A DNA stretch of 64,000 nt from Tanypteryx hageni. Lineage: Eukaryota; Arthropoda; Insecta; Odonata; Petaluridae. Made by a program: the position numbers and the translations under genes. The stretch is from positions 124,649,307-124,713,306 of the forward strand of contig CM054114.1 of assembly GCA_028673005.1 (NCBI GenBank), read 5' to 3'. Shown here one piece after another: positions 12,254-22,315 of this stretch (position 1 is the stretch's first letter; each line of letters starts with the position of its first letter). Under the pieces are notes generated by a model. That model saw only the letters and a list, made by a program, of their open reading frames with translations, had not been told where the DNA came from and made no database searches.

Positions 12254-12301
12254 AGTATTAAATGTCATTCATTGGACTAATTTATGTAATAATTTTAATT
12301 A

Positions 12302-13132
12302 TGCGTACCCAGTGCCGTAACTAGGGTATGGCGAAGGTGGCATTTGCCGTAGGCGCCGCATGTAAAGGGCGCCAAACGTTCCAGCAAAAAAAATGCCAAA
12401 AGTTTATTTTCCCATAAATAAGTATTGATTTAATACTCAAATATTAATGTTATTAATTAAACTATTAATAAAAGCCTTAATCTGTTGGTTGATTGGTTGG
12501 AAAGCTATATGGGATTTCCCATAAGAGGGATCTTAAATGTACCTCTTTCATACTTTCTTTTGCAAAATTAAATTAGAAGTAATTGACGCACGATCTTCGG
12601 AGAGAAACCATTTTAAAGGAAATTAAATGAAGATTCTTATTCTTATCGTCGATTTTTGTTTTCGAATCGAATTCGCTCACATTAACCTAACACATTCTAA
12701 AATTTGTCAAAATTTTGCATTTTTATTGAAACGTTCCCTTGGCTATCAATGGCATTGTTGTTCATACAGAAAATCAACATATCTGGTGAGTCCATAATAG
12801 CTAATTTTTGTCGGAATAAAACGTTAAAGATATTGTTAACTTAGTTATTGTCTCACTATTAAATATCAAAAAATATATTAAAGTGAAAACCTGTTCACCT
12901 ATCTTATCTAATGTTCGTATAAGTGTCAGATTTAGCTCACTTCCTTCCAATATAGTTGAATATATTAAGTTCCAATTTTCCCGTTGAATTTCGACGGGCA
13001 TTTACACTAGTTAATAAAAACGCTAATATTCTTTATGAAAACGTAGCACAAATCATATTATACGAATGCAAGGTGTTGCCCTAAAATTTTGCCATAGGCG
13101 CCTTGTCTCCCAGTTACGCCTCTGTGCGTACC
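12302..13132. mobile_element. Non-autonomous hAT element with 8-bp target duplication
   Basis: Element 12310-13124 (815 bp). Left end CAGTGCCGTAACTAGGG and inverted right end CAGAGGCGTAACTGGGA are imperfect terminal repeats beginning with the hAT hallmark CAG. Perfect 8-bp target duplications TGCGTACC lie at 12302-12309 and 13125-13132. GGCGCC-rich blocks follow each end. Internal open frames (for example 12801-13001, minus) show no transposase motif. A Helitron-like end at 12980-13011 lies inside it. Confidence 0.9.
12980..13011 (+). mobile_element. Helitron-like 3' end nested in the hAT element
   Basis: Hairpin with arms 12980-12987 and 12991-12998 (one G-T pair), 8 bases, CTAG (13007-13010), then T. 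Same layout and spacing as the ends at 28.49, 48.48 and 49.48 kb. The Helitron 5' end (TC) was not identified. Confidence 0.6.
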
Positions 13133-13786
13133 CATTGAACATTCGGGAGGCGAAACTCGCTTTCATTCAGAGCGTTCTCTTGACCACACATCTCCAGTCC
13201 AAGGTTTTAACTCGAACCCTTGACCCATAGAATCGGCTGCGACTCGAGACGTTTCATCCGATCCGACGTGACTGCGGCGGCGGTGACGTCTCCTTCCTTT
13301 TCCGCCGTCTTTTGCGTAACATCCGGTCTCTCCCTCACTCCCTCCATTCCCCCCTTTCAGTAACGTCCTTCCTCCTTTTTTTTTTTCCTTCTCCCTCCCT
13401 CTGGGATGGAAGCAAACAACCCCATTCATTCCGCCTTCCCTTACCCAAGATGCTATTCTTTTTTATTATTACTCTTCCTTTGGCCGCTTCGTCCACGGAA
13501 GATGTCGCCTTCTGAAGAGCACGTCACTCGACAAACTTTCAGCTGCTGGTTGGTGGCTTCGGATCCGTGTGTTCGCATCGCTCGAGATGTTTCTCGAGAA
13601 GGGGTTGGACGGAATATTCCCGGTCCTGTATAACGCGGTGGGATGGGGTCCGAAAAATTCCGTGTAACGCGAATGCGTGTAATGCTCATCCGCGTAGTGC
13701 AATTCGGGAGTGTTTCCATGCATCCCTATGGCAGCCTCCTCCTGACCCAAAACTCCCAAACCTCTTTTCTGCTATCATTACTACAT
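13133..13786. other. GC-richer spacer with three 15-bp motif units
   Basis: Many short open frames on both strands at 13160-13890, none with a recognisable domain. At 13664-13708 three 15-base units run in phase: GTAACGCGAATGCGT, GTAATGCTCATCCGC, GTAGTGCAATTCGGG, a diverged piece of the 15-bp family. Confidence 0.6.
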
Positions 13787-14315
13787 GTACGGCCATACCT
13801 CGCTTTACGCGACAGATGGTTCCCGAACAATTCGCGCGAAACGGGATCATGCAAATGAGTACAGGGTTCAATGGACGCGAAAACTAAAGTGTAATATTGT
13901 TAAAAAATACGCCGTTATCCCGAAAAGCAGCTTCTTGTCGGCTTCCACCCATCAACGCCAGAAGCAATTATTTACACATTTTCAATAACTGATCGTCGTC
14001 AGTAATTTTTAAATGGTATTAAAAACTTCATTAAATTCAGGAAAAAATGTAAATGCTCCCTGAATAAATGAAATCCTAAACAGATCAGAGGGTAAGTTTT
14101 ATTCGAAAAGTCACCTCTTTGTGTAGAAATATGAATGTCGAAAGAGGCGTCGATCGAGTGGTGAAAACGGTGCGCCGGTCTGAGGGTTTCTTTTATGGCT
14201 TGGGTGTGCATCATCCTGTCCCTAAGTTGAATCCAAAGACGATTACACTGAAATCCACATGCCAGTAAGAAATGGAAGTTCTAATAAATGTATAATTAGG
14301 TTGCCTCAATTGCCT

Positions 14316-16260
14316 TTGTTCTTAGACTACTTTCCAAAAAATGGAAAGTAGTAGTCTTATGACATCGCCTCGGTGTCCGTGTGTGTATGTGTGTCCCCCC
14401 AATATCTTCTTCATGAATGAACCTATTTTAACTAAATTTGGTACATAGAATCTTCACATAAATGAATGACCAAAATAACATATTTGGACCGGATCGACTA
14501 AGCAGGGGTGCCATAATTGCAAAGATAAACTTTTCGGTGATTATAAATTTGGAAGAAATTGGCCCCAACCGATTTCAACGAAATTTTGTATGAAGTAAGC
14601 GTGCAACATAAAATAACAAAATCAAGATGTTTAGTATAGATAGCAGGGCTGCCACAATAGAAGGAATAAAAAAATTAATTTTACACGTATTTGTGTTGAA
14701 CTGTTCACATCAATTTTAACCAAATTTAATACTTACTAGTGGTACCCGCAAAAAATATGGCGAAGTCAGTCAGAAGTCTGCATGTTTAAAAGTAATAATA
14801 ACCCATTTTTCCTTATAAAATTAGACAACTGATATTTTGAATGTCATATTTGTTTTTATAATTTATATGTGCAATTTTAATTGTCTCTCCCGTACGAAAA
14901 AGGTCACATTGCAGTACTGAAATAAATAAAGAAGATTTTTACTTTTTGTCAGTCGTTATAAATACCCACAACCCACACGCAGTTTACTGAATAATAATAA
15001 TAACCTTTAATTACTAACATTACTATCTATTTAGTTTGACATTGCTACAACTATAATTTCGATTCGTCATAAACAGCGCGAAGCGGATAATGCAATTATT
15101 TTGTTTATTTGAAGGTTTAATAGACGCTAATTCAATCGGAGGCTACAATGCGGGTCGCCTTGGCAACACCCGGAAAGAATACGAAAAAGTTATAAAATTT
15201 GAAAAGAAATGCGTGTTTCTGAGAAATTATTCCTTGTAAAATCAAAACATCGCAAGACTTTGATATTTTATAGTTTTAGCCGTAGAATAAAGTAAACACT
15301 GAGAAATTCGGTCCATATTTTCGTATTTTAATGATTGAAAGAAATAAACCTTGCACCTCGAAAAATCGAAACCCCTGTGTAAACATATGGAAAAATATGA
15401 TCATCTCCCTGAGTCGGATCCGGGACACTTCCTTAAACGAAAATAGTTTTCTCGGGGTCTCCTAGTTGGCAGAAACAAAATGGCGTTTAGAGCATTTCTC
15501 TATGTCTATGTCAAACTGTTCAAGAGATAAAAGGGGGATAGACGGACGGAAGGACAGACATTGAGTATATAGAGATAATATACACACACATATACAAAAC
15601 CATATTAGCATATTTTAAGCGAATCAACCAAACAGGCGTGCCACAATTACAAATTAAACTCGTTAATTAAGGATTTTGAAGGAATTGGCTGAACGGATTT
15701 AAATTAAATTTTGTATATAAGATTTGTACAACATACCATAATGAAATCAAGATGTTAAAAGCGGAGCTAAAGAGCAGGACTACCACAATAAAAAGTTGTA
15801 ATATTTTTACACGCATTTCTAGAGAACTGACCTAATGGATTTCAACCAAATATAGTAAATTTAATCTTCATATAGATAAATAACCAAAATGTCATATTTC
15901 AACCTGGTCGACTAAACAGGGCTACCATAATATCAAGGTTAGAATTTTTCTGTAACTATGAATTTGGAAGGTATTGCTTGAACGGATTTCAAAGAAATTT
16001 CGTTTGTAGGACGAGTATAGAATGGAAAAACGTGATGAATATGTTTAGAACGGATCAAAAAATCAGGGCTACCACAATATGTGGAAAAATAACTTAATGA
16101 TTTCAAATCAAATGCATTAGTATACGATTATACCACGGCGAATTTGACGATAAGCACTTCTGTACCACGGGAAACTTGTGTACACCCCTACTTGTGATAT
16201 ATTAAAATTGTACTGAAAGGAAAGTAGGCGGATTAGTTGTTTGCAGAACTACTTGTTTTT
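14316..16260. mobile_element. 1.93-kb insertion splitting the Tigger-like element
   Basis: Comparison with the uninterrupted copy at 11.6-12.3 kb places the insertion between TTGTTCTT (14316-14323) and TTGTTTTT (16253-16260), an 8-bp imperfect target duplication. The insert 14324-16252 starts with a hairpin (CTACTTTCC...GGAAAGTAG, 14326-14351). It contains family R2 (14830-15260) and three diverged copies of a ~200-270 bp unit near 14450-14720, 15600-15800 and 15870-16090 that share AACGGATTT.AA..AAATTT and CAGG.CT.CCA.AAT blocks. No coding frame. Type unknown. Confidence 0.75.
14830..15260 (+). repeat. Dispersed repeat family R2, copy 1
   Basis: Matches the reverse complement of 47780-48185: GTGCAATTTTAATTGT.TCTC, CACACGCAGTTTACTGAATA, GTTGCTACAACTATAA, GCTAATTCAATCGG, GGCAACA.CCGGAAAGA.TAC. 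It lies inside the 1.93-kb insertion. Confidence 0.8.
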
Positions 16261-16340
16261 TAATCTGGTAGGCGCGAGCCTGTTTCGCGCTATAACGAAT
16301 CCGCTTAAAACGGGATCGCGCAAAGCGAGGTATTACCGTA

Positions 16341-17089
16341 CAAGTAGTGAGTTTTTGTGAATTATTTAACAATTAGCTTAGATGCAAAGCACTCGGTTCC
16401 TCCATAATGTATCTTCCTCGCTCAGCAATCTCACGTTAACGCTAACCTTAGTCCACATTGTGCAAATTTTTGGCATTGAACCATGTTGTAGCGAATACGT
16501 ATTATAGGAGAGTAAGTTGTATGTGTGACGTAGTTTGGTACTTATCGTCCCAAAACGGTCGGATAATAGATTTCCGCGCTGCTTGAACTACAACGTACTC
16601 ACCATTGTCGTTTGACGTATCTCCTATGAGATTAACGAACTTTATATGGCCGTATAAATAAAAAATGGCGTCGTGCGAAACCACTCCTCGAAGGCATTGT
16701 TGCGGTAACCACAACACTGGATAAATGAGGCATGCTTTCTTTATCGTTAGTTTTTATCATCTTAATTATCGATAAAAATATGTCTTGCGCTATTCTAATA
16801 GTAATGTTACCATCTCACAATTTAGCTTGGTACCGTGTTGTTATGAACACATTTATTAATATTAATAACAATAGTTTTTGTTTTGCCGTATAGTGGATAA
16901 TTAGCCGAAAATAATATTTTCGCTAACATTTTTTATCGTGTTTATTTGATTTAGAAAATTTCAGCGTAATACAAGAGTCTATGCACATATAAGCATAACT
17001 ATTAAATGCGTCAATTTAAACCTTGCAATAGATATGAATAAAAAATGGCGCCTGGCGTTCTTGATTTGTTTGTCCTAATCTATTTTTTC
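16341..17089. other. Upstream of the egghead exon, no gene recognised
   Basis: AT-rich. A 71-codon minus-strand frame at 16502-16717 has no recognisable product. No repeat named. Probably intronic or 5' flanking. Confidence 0.4.
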
Positions 17090-17136
17090 TTACAATCCGT
17101 ATTTCTCTCCGAAGGCGGCCAGCGCGATCCGCCGCC
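17090..17136 (+). promoter_or_regulatory. 5' UTR end with possible splice acceptor and Kozak context
   Basis: A pyrimidine-rich stretch (about 17070-17110) ends in CCGAAG, giving a possible acceptor AG at 17113-17114, followed by GC-rich leader and GCCGCC immediately before the ATG. If used, egghead has at least one upstream non-coding exon. No transcript data are available to confirm this. Confidence 0.4.
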
Positions 17137-17958
17137 ATGCTGAGTTCCCGCACCAAGCACTGCCTCCACTGTTGCCTCCTCTTCACCTTAATAGCGGCGT
17201 TCGAGGTTTTCACGGGCGGCCTCAGATTGTGGAGCGATGGGCCTGCTGCCTCCTTAGATCCTTGGTTAGCATACGGATTCACGGGGACTGTGCTGCTATA
17301 CATCCTACGTTACCTCGCCTTCCTCTCCCTGCCCCAGGTCCTCTTCAACTTTGTGGGGCTCACCGTGTACAACGCCTTCCCGGACGCGGTACCTTTGAAA
17401 GGGTCCCCGTTGCTGGCACCCTTCATATGCATCAGGGTGGTTACCAGGGGAGATTACCCCCAGTTGGTTAGGGCGAACGTTAGGCGTAACCTGGAGACGT
17501 GCGACAAAGTCGGGCTGGAGAACTTCATGATAGAGGTGGTGACGGACAAGAGGGTGGGTTTATGGTCTCTGAAGCCTCCGCAGCAGAGGAGGCTCAGGGA
17601 GACGGTGGTGCCGTCTTCGTACAGGCCCAAGAGCGGGGCGATGTTCAAGGCCAGGGCCCTGCAGTACTGCCTCGAACCGGGAGTGAACGAACTGGCCGAT
17701 TCGGATTGGGTAGTGCACCTGGACGAGGAGACCCTGCTCACGGAGAACTCGGTGAGGGGGATACTCAACTTCGTACTGGACGGGAAGCACCACTTCGGTC
17801 AGGGATTGATTACGTACGCCAACGAAGAGGTGGTGAACTGGGTGACAACGCTGGCGGACAGCTTCCGCGTTGCGGACGACATGGGGAAGCTCAGGTTGCA
17901 GTTCAACATGTTCCACAAGCCGTTGTTCAGCTGGAAGGGCTCTTACGTCGTAACTCAG
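17137..17958 (+). CDS. egh: Egghead/BRE-3 beta-1,4-mannosyltransferase, first coding exon
   Basis: Codes for the N-terminal 274 residues of a protein I recognise as Egghead, the family 2 glycosyltransferase that adds mannose to glucosylceramide to make mactosylceramide in protostome glycolipid synthesis (Golgi/ER membrane). Visible: a hydrophobic segment at about residues 8-25, a second at about 45-80, then PLLAPFICIRVVTRGD (91-106) opening the catalytic domain, the acidic motif HLDEET at 194-199 (D196, E197, E198), and FSWKGSYVVTQ at the exon end. The start is chosen because ATG sits in a strong GCCGCCATG context and the N-terminus aligns with the fly protein as I remember it. Codons are GC-rich, unlike the surrounding AT-rich DNA. 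The reading frame continues 12 codons past the donor only as intron read-through. The fly protein is about 457 aa, so roughly 40% (the rest of the catalytic domain and C-terminal membrane segments) must lie in later exons not found here. Confidence 0.95.
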
Positions 17959-17964
17959 GTATGT
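17959..17964 (+). other. Splice donor after the egghead exon, phase 0
   Basis: The exon ends ACTCAG and is followed by GTATGT, a near-perfect donor. The 822-base exon is divisible by three, so the intron falls between codons, after VVTQ. Confidence 0.85.
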
Positions 17965-18800
17965 TGTGTCTTTTTGGACTTGCTAAAAACATGAAAAAAA
18001 GGTATTTCTTGGAAACACTGCCCAGTGTGTGATTCTTGAGAACGGTGCGTATAAGATGTTTTAGGCGCGTTTCGCTTCCAGCATAAGCGCTTCTACTGAA
18101 CGGAGTTTTTTAAAATCTGATATCAAGGACACAGTCAAATACAATAAGAAACTCACATAAATGAATAACGTAAGCCAATCTGTGGCACCATTTTACTGGT
18201 GACTAAAAATGAACTTTCCGTCATATATCAAAAAGTATTGGTCATATCAAAATTGTTTCCGATTAAAACTTGTGGAACTAGTCGAGTATTTCTTTTCCTA
18301 TACATTTTTATCGTAGGAGTAGCCATTATCAAGAAAATTTAAAAAGAAAATCTTAATTCGGGCTGAACTTAGAGAAATTCATGCGTGGATACCTCATCAT
18401 TGTTGCTAACACAAAAAATCCCACAAAAATACGTTTATTACATATTTACGCTTAGTGTTCTGCATATAATTTGCAAGTTCAGAAACGTTTATATAATTTC
18501 TTTCAAATGCCTACTCCATTGCACGAATCGCGCCCATTTGTGATACGCGCTTCACTTTCCTAACTTGTTTTGTACCAGGGCAGCGGCGTATCTCGCAACA
18601 GAAAGTTCGTGTCCCGTCGAGGGTAGACGACATGAACATTTCTCTCATGTCGAGCGATTGTGTGTGTCGAATTTCCGGTCACTCGAAGGCTATTTTTTCT
18701 CCATATTAGTGTTGATATCCCAAAAAGTGTACTTCAAGTAGAATTTGCCGCTGTTCGATATAGTTCGGTGTTAACCAAAAGGTGGGTTTACAGCATCAGT
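17965..18800. other. Start of the egghead intron
   Basis: AT-rich, no exon-like stretch. Short frames only. Confidence 0.5.
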
Positions 18801-18808
18801 TTTTACCT

Positions 18809-18931
18809 CAGTTTTAACTGTACAAGCCTGGACTGCACAGTTGAAACTGATTGTATTAAATAGAAAGCTAAAACTGATTTCTAGTTCACACTGTTTTAAC
18901 TGGGCAGTCCAGGCCTGTACAGTTAAAATTG
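18809..18931 (+). repeat. Intronic inverted repeat (hairpin)
   Basis: Arms 18809-18847 and 18893-18931 (39 nt each, about four mismatches, loop 45 nt), beginning CAGTTTTAACTGTACAAGCC. In an egghead pre-mRNA it would fold as a stable stem-loop. Could be a small MITE. Confidence 0.75.
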
Positions 18932-19194
18932 TTCTCGAGTGGCAGGGGGTGAAATGCACCAAAACCTACCTAAAGATTGTCTCTCGCAGGTTGAAATATG
19001 CTATTGTGATCTCATATTGTCCTCGGAAAGAACGGACCTAGATAACGCTCCGTCCTCCAGTTAGGATTGAGACATCAATAGAAGCTCGAGCTTTGACAAT
19101 AGCATGGTTGCCAAGGCAGTAAACTGTTAAAAGGTTAAATTCTTTCCAAAATATGTGATTTAAGAAACTTGATTCATTCTTCTTTAAAACAATC

Positions 19195-19345
19195 CCGGTC
19201 CGAAGATCGATGGTTATTTTCTCTAATTTAAATTTGCAAAAGAATAAAAGCGTTGCACGCCGACAAACAGTTTCTTTTTACGTGTTATGTTACGGGAAAC
19301 AGAGATTATATCTTGGAGTCGAACCCGGATCTTTTTTCGTCATTG
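19195..19345 (-). repeat. SINE-like repeat family S1, copy 1
   Basis: Shares CGAAGAT, a TTCTCTAATTTAAAT-like block and TTTTTACGTGTTAT with 35.76-35.92 kb and, inverted, 48.60-48.77 kb. On the minus strand it carries a Pol III B-box-like GGTTCGACTCC at 19315-19325. A tRNA-derived SINE is likely but the A box is not clear. Confidence 0.55.
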
Positions 19346-19767
19346 GCATTCTGAGATGTACATTTCGGAAAACAATAGATATCATTCGATTCCGTTTACA
19401 ATAAAAAACACAATTCCCTAACGGCGCTCTCATCGAAGATACCGAGAAAATGTTTTTTTTTGCTGAAGCATTTCTATTCTTATCAATTTGATTTTTGGGT
19501 TGGAATTTGTTTCAGTAGCTATGGAACTCATACGGATGTCGGAATTTCCCCAAGAATCGATTACGTTTCTCATCCTGTTCCATTTTTATGCTATCAAACG
19601 TTTATAGAATTAGTTCGATTTCTGCGATGTGACGAAGGAATATACATATATATATTTTTTGGATTGCGTGTACTTGGACGCCGAGCGCGTCAATATGATA
19701 GAATGGTGATCCGTGCAGAATGTCATGCTCGGGAAATTTTTGTAGCGATAGTACTCCTCGTCCTCCT

Positions 19768-19970
19768 ATAACACGGATTCGCATAACGCGCATCCGCTAC
19801 TACGCTGTTCGTTTTTTTCTTGATAAAGAAATTCAGATAACTCGGACTATGGTTCGCATCTTGTTTTTATTTTCTCGCTTACTAAGTAGATCTCGACCTA
19901 TTACACGGATCCGCTACAATTTTTAATAACGAAAAATCATTACGCGAATTATGGTCAGCATTTACGCTTT
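19768..19970. repeat. Tandem 15-bp motif pair and following repeat
   Basis: TAACACGGATTCGCA then TAACGCGCATCCGCT in 15-base phase at 19769-19798. The block at 19895-19970 (CACGGATCCGCTACAATTTT, TACGCG) recurs at 31100-31175, so the surroundings are a dispersed repeat of the same family. Confidence 0.55.
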
Positions 19971-20086
19971 TTTATCAGACTGGAATTTCTAGTTGCAGAG
20001 CGATAATTAGATTATTTGGAGGGCCCAATTGCTTTGTTTATAAGTTTATAGAACCGAAAACAAGACTATTTGTGCATAGTATAAAT

Positions 20087-20402
20087 CAGCGGTGGCCAGA
20101 CATTTGAGTCTGCGAGCCGCACATAGCATCCTCTATTAAGAGCCGCACTCAAGCGAGAACTGTGATGACGGGTTGAAAATGCAACACAAGGAAAACTAAG
20201 GAAAGAAATTAGCAAAATACATGTTTATTCTTTAACAACTCCGAAAAATAACTTGCATAGATTCGGCGCATGATTAAACATTTCTTCGGGAGCTTAAGAT
20301 AGCATTGATTTAGGGAAAAGATGGAGGACATTCCCCCGCGAGCAGCACATTGGGTGCAAAAGAGCCGCATGCGACTCGCGAGACGCACTTTGGCCATGTC
20401 TG
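20087..20402. mobile_element. hAT MITE of the GGTGGCCA family, copy 1
   Basis: Begins CAGCGGTGGCCAGACAT and ends TTTGGCCATGTCTG, giving CAG...CTG terminal repeats. Internal GAGCCGCA blocks are shared with 24.9 and 45.9 kb. 316 bp. No clear target duplication. Confidence 0.75.
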
Positions 20403-20439
20403 GCTATATATCATCAGAAAGTGATTTGGTAATTTTATG

Positions 20440-20575
20440 ACTGGAGGAGGGTACGTGATGGGATATGGAACGCAATTCTCCTTTCAGCATGTGAAGCTAG
20501 GTTCACATAACACGGACTCTCATTACGCGGACCCATACTACACGGGCTTTCATTACGCGGAACTGCCTCGGGACG
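20440..20575 (+). repeat. 15-bp minisatellite element, copy 2 (four units)
   Basis: Leader GGATATGGAACGCAATTCTC at 20461 leads to four 15-base units (20501-20560) such as GTTCACATAACACGG and GCTTTCATTACGCGG. Upstream GACTGGAGGAGGGTACGTGA also aligns with the sequence before the 31.4-kb array. A short, decayed version of the same element. Confidence 0.8.
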
Positions 20576-21120
20576 CATCTCCCGCGTTATTGGAGAGTCG
20601 GGTATATTTTTCATTTCCATACAGTAATGGCGGAAAGGATGGGCAAATTTTCACTTTGCATATCAATCAATTCACTTCGTATTCCGCTCGTCTACCGCTT
20701 TAGAGTTACTCAGTGGTTATGAGGTTCGTGCAGGTGATATATAGTAAACGTTATTCGCAATTCAAACTCATAGAGGTTAGATTTTTTCCACTTTCCAATC
20801 TCTCGATAAATAATTGATATATCTTCATCATAAGCATTCGGTCTTTACCGAAATTCTTGCGTATCGTGTCTACCGATCGATAACGCGGATATTTCCCATG
20901 GATGTCCTTCGTGTGTGTGTAGCGGCAAACGGCACGTGTCCTTCCATTGTTACGAAGCCGGCCGTCGCCTTGGAGACGTCCAGGTGTGCGTCTCTTTGAT
21001 ATCTTTTTACGTGTCCGCCCGAATCTCTCTCTCTCTCCGTTTGTCGCGAACCTTCACGCAGCCCTGCGGCCGCGTACGCACGTTCTCTCGCTCTGCACGG
21101 TAGGCCTGTGGCCTAAAAAT
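20576..21120. other. Non-coding, no gene recognised
   Basis: Short overlapping frames at 20814-21159 only, no recognisable domain. Confidence 0.4.
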
Positions 21121-21125
21121 ATAGA

Positions 21126-21155
21126 CCGTGTAAAGCGATGCCGTGCAAAGCGGGG
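21126..21155 (+). repeat. Two tandem 15-bp Tigger/pogo-end motifs
   Basis: CCGTGTAAAGCGATG and CCGTGCAAAGCGGGG in direct 15-base phase; a related unit CACGTTAAGCGAATCCGCGC follows at about 21252. Confidence 0.6.
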
Positions 21156-21409
21156 GTAGCCTTCCACGTAGGTTTTTTTCAAAAGTTTGTTTCTTTTATT
21201 CGTTATTATTTTGTTTGGCCCTTGAATGGTATCATTACCTTGCTAAACCGACACCACGTTAAGCGAATCCGCGCATCCAGGTTTTTATTGTAATTTTAAA
21301 ATATGTTGGGATATACGTACGAACACATACATTCGTATGTGTAACAAGATGGAAAAGTATACTCCATAAGTGGAATACACAGAGATTTCAAAGGCGTTCT
21401 TAATGGGAA

Positions 21410-22315
21410 ATACGTGTGAAACGGTATCGAAAGATTAAGTGATTCCCGAATTTTTATCCCCGAAACTATAGTCTCGGGGACTATCTTAGTTGTAAATGTT
21501 GATCTCTATCCAAATAAACTTTTTAATCTATACCTCACAGGTAATATAAGAGAATGGGAGAGAAATATATGGATTTATAATTGTTGTTTGCTGAGAGAAC
21601 CGTCTTTTCGATCGATGTAAACAAAATATGTGATGTTTTTCTCAGAATTTTCTCGAATTTTGATCTCCAAAACTATAACTTGTAATTACGTGGCCTCGCG
21701 GACTTTCTTGTAGTAAATGTTATTCTCTATCCGAATAATGTTTTTAATCTGTACCTTAAAGATCATATAAGAGCTAGGGAGATGAGTTTGATATTTCATT
21801 GTGGCTTGGCGGATGCCATTTAACGAGATACGATTATAAGTTTATTGAAATAATTATGTGAAGTGGAAGTATAGTATGTTCGTTTAGTGGTGGCGCTGCG
21901 AAGAAGACACTCACGGAAGGACGAGCCCATCCTTGAGGCGGGACCGCTTATAGGGGAGGCCATGTTCAGCCGTGGGCAAAAGCTGTGCGACGTATTCTCC
22001 GAACTATTAGTCCGAACCCAAAATGTGCTACTGTGCATGGCTATGACGTAGACTTTCCCCTTAAAGGTTCCCCTCTCAAGTATTTCCCTTCCCCTCTCAC
22101 GCGTCGCCGAATGCCACCACAAAACGAACATGCAATACTAATTCACAGATTCAGTTGAAAATCACAATTGGGCGATAATTTTTAATAAAGACTACTCATA
22201 CGTAATTAAATTAAAATCCGTCCAGCGGTTTAGGAGATAAAAATTACGACGGACGGACCAGACGTGCCCATAAGGCGTTCCGCTTTTACCGCTTGACTGG
22301 TAAAGAATGCCCAAT
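21410..22315 (+). repeat. Dispersed repeat family R3, copy 1 (internal duplication)
   Basis: The right part (22185-22315: AATTAAAATCCG, GGAGATAAAAATTACGACGG, GGCGTTCCGCTTTTACCGCT) and left part (CCCCGAAACTATAGTCTCG, TAAATGTTGATCTCTATCC, TGTAAACAAAATATGTGATG) match the reverse complement of 37860-38350. The left part is itself duplicated at about 21440-21610 and 21640-21800. An ORF at 21820-22131 (minus) has no recognised product. Confidence 0.65.

Larger units (their letters stand above)
13788..16340 (+). mobile_element. Tigger/pogo-like element, copy 2, interrupted
   Basis: Terminal repeats: left end at 13790 reads CGGCCATACCTCGCTTTACG, right end inverted from 16338 reads CGGTAATACCTCGCTTTGCG (17 of these 20 match). 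TA dinucleotides flank both sides (13788-13789, 16339-16340), the Tc1/mariner-type target duplication. ATACCTCG in the repeat resembles the human Tigger1 end as I remember it. Without the 14324-16252 insertion the element is about 612 bp. It carries no transposase. Confidence 0.85.

Noticed and set aside
17454..18032. Frames of 104, 177 and 118 codons overlapping the egghead exon
   Set aside because: Shadow frames of a GC-rich conserved exon.
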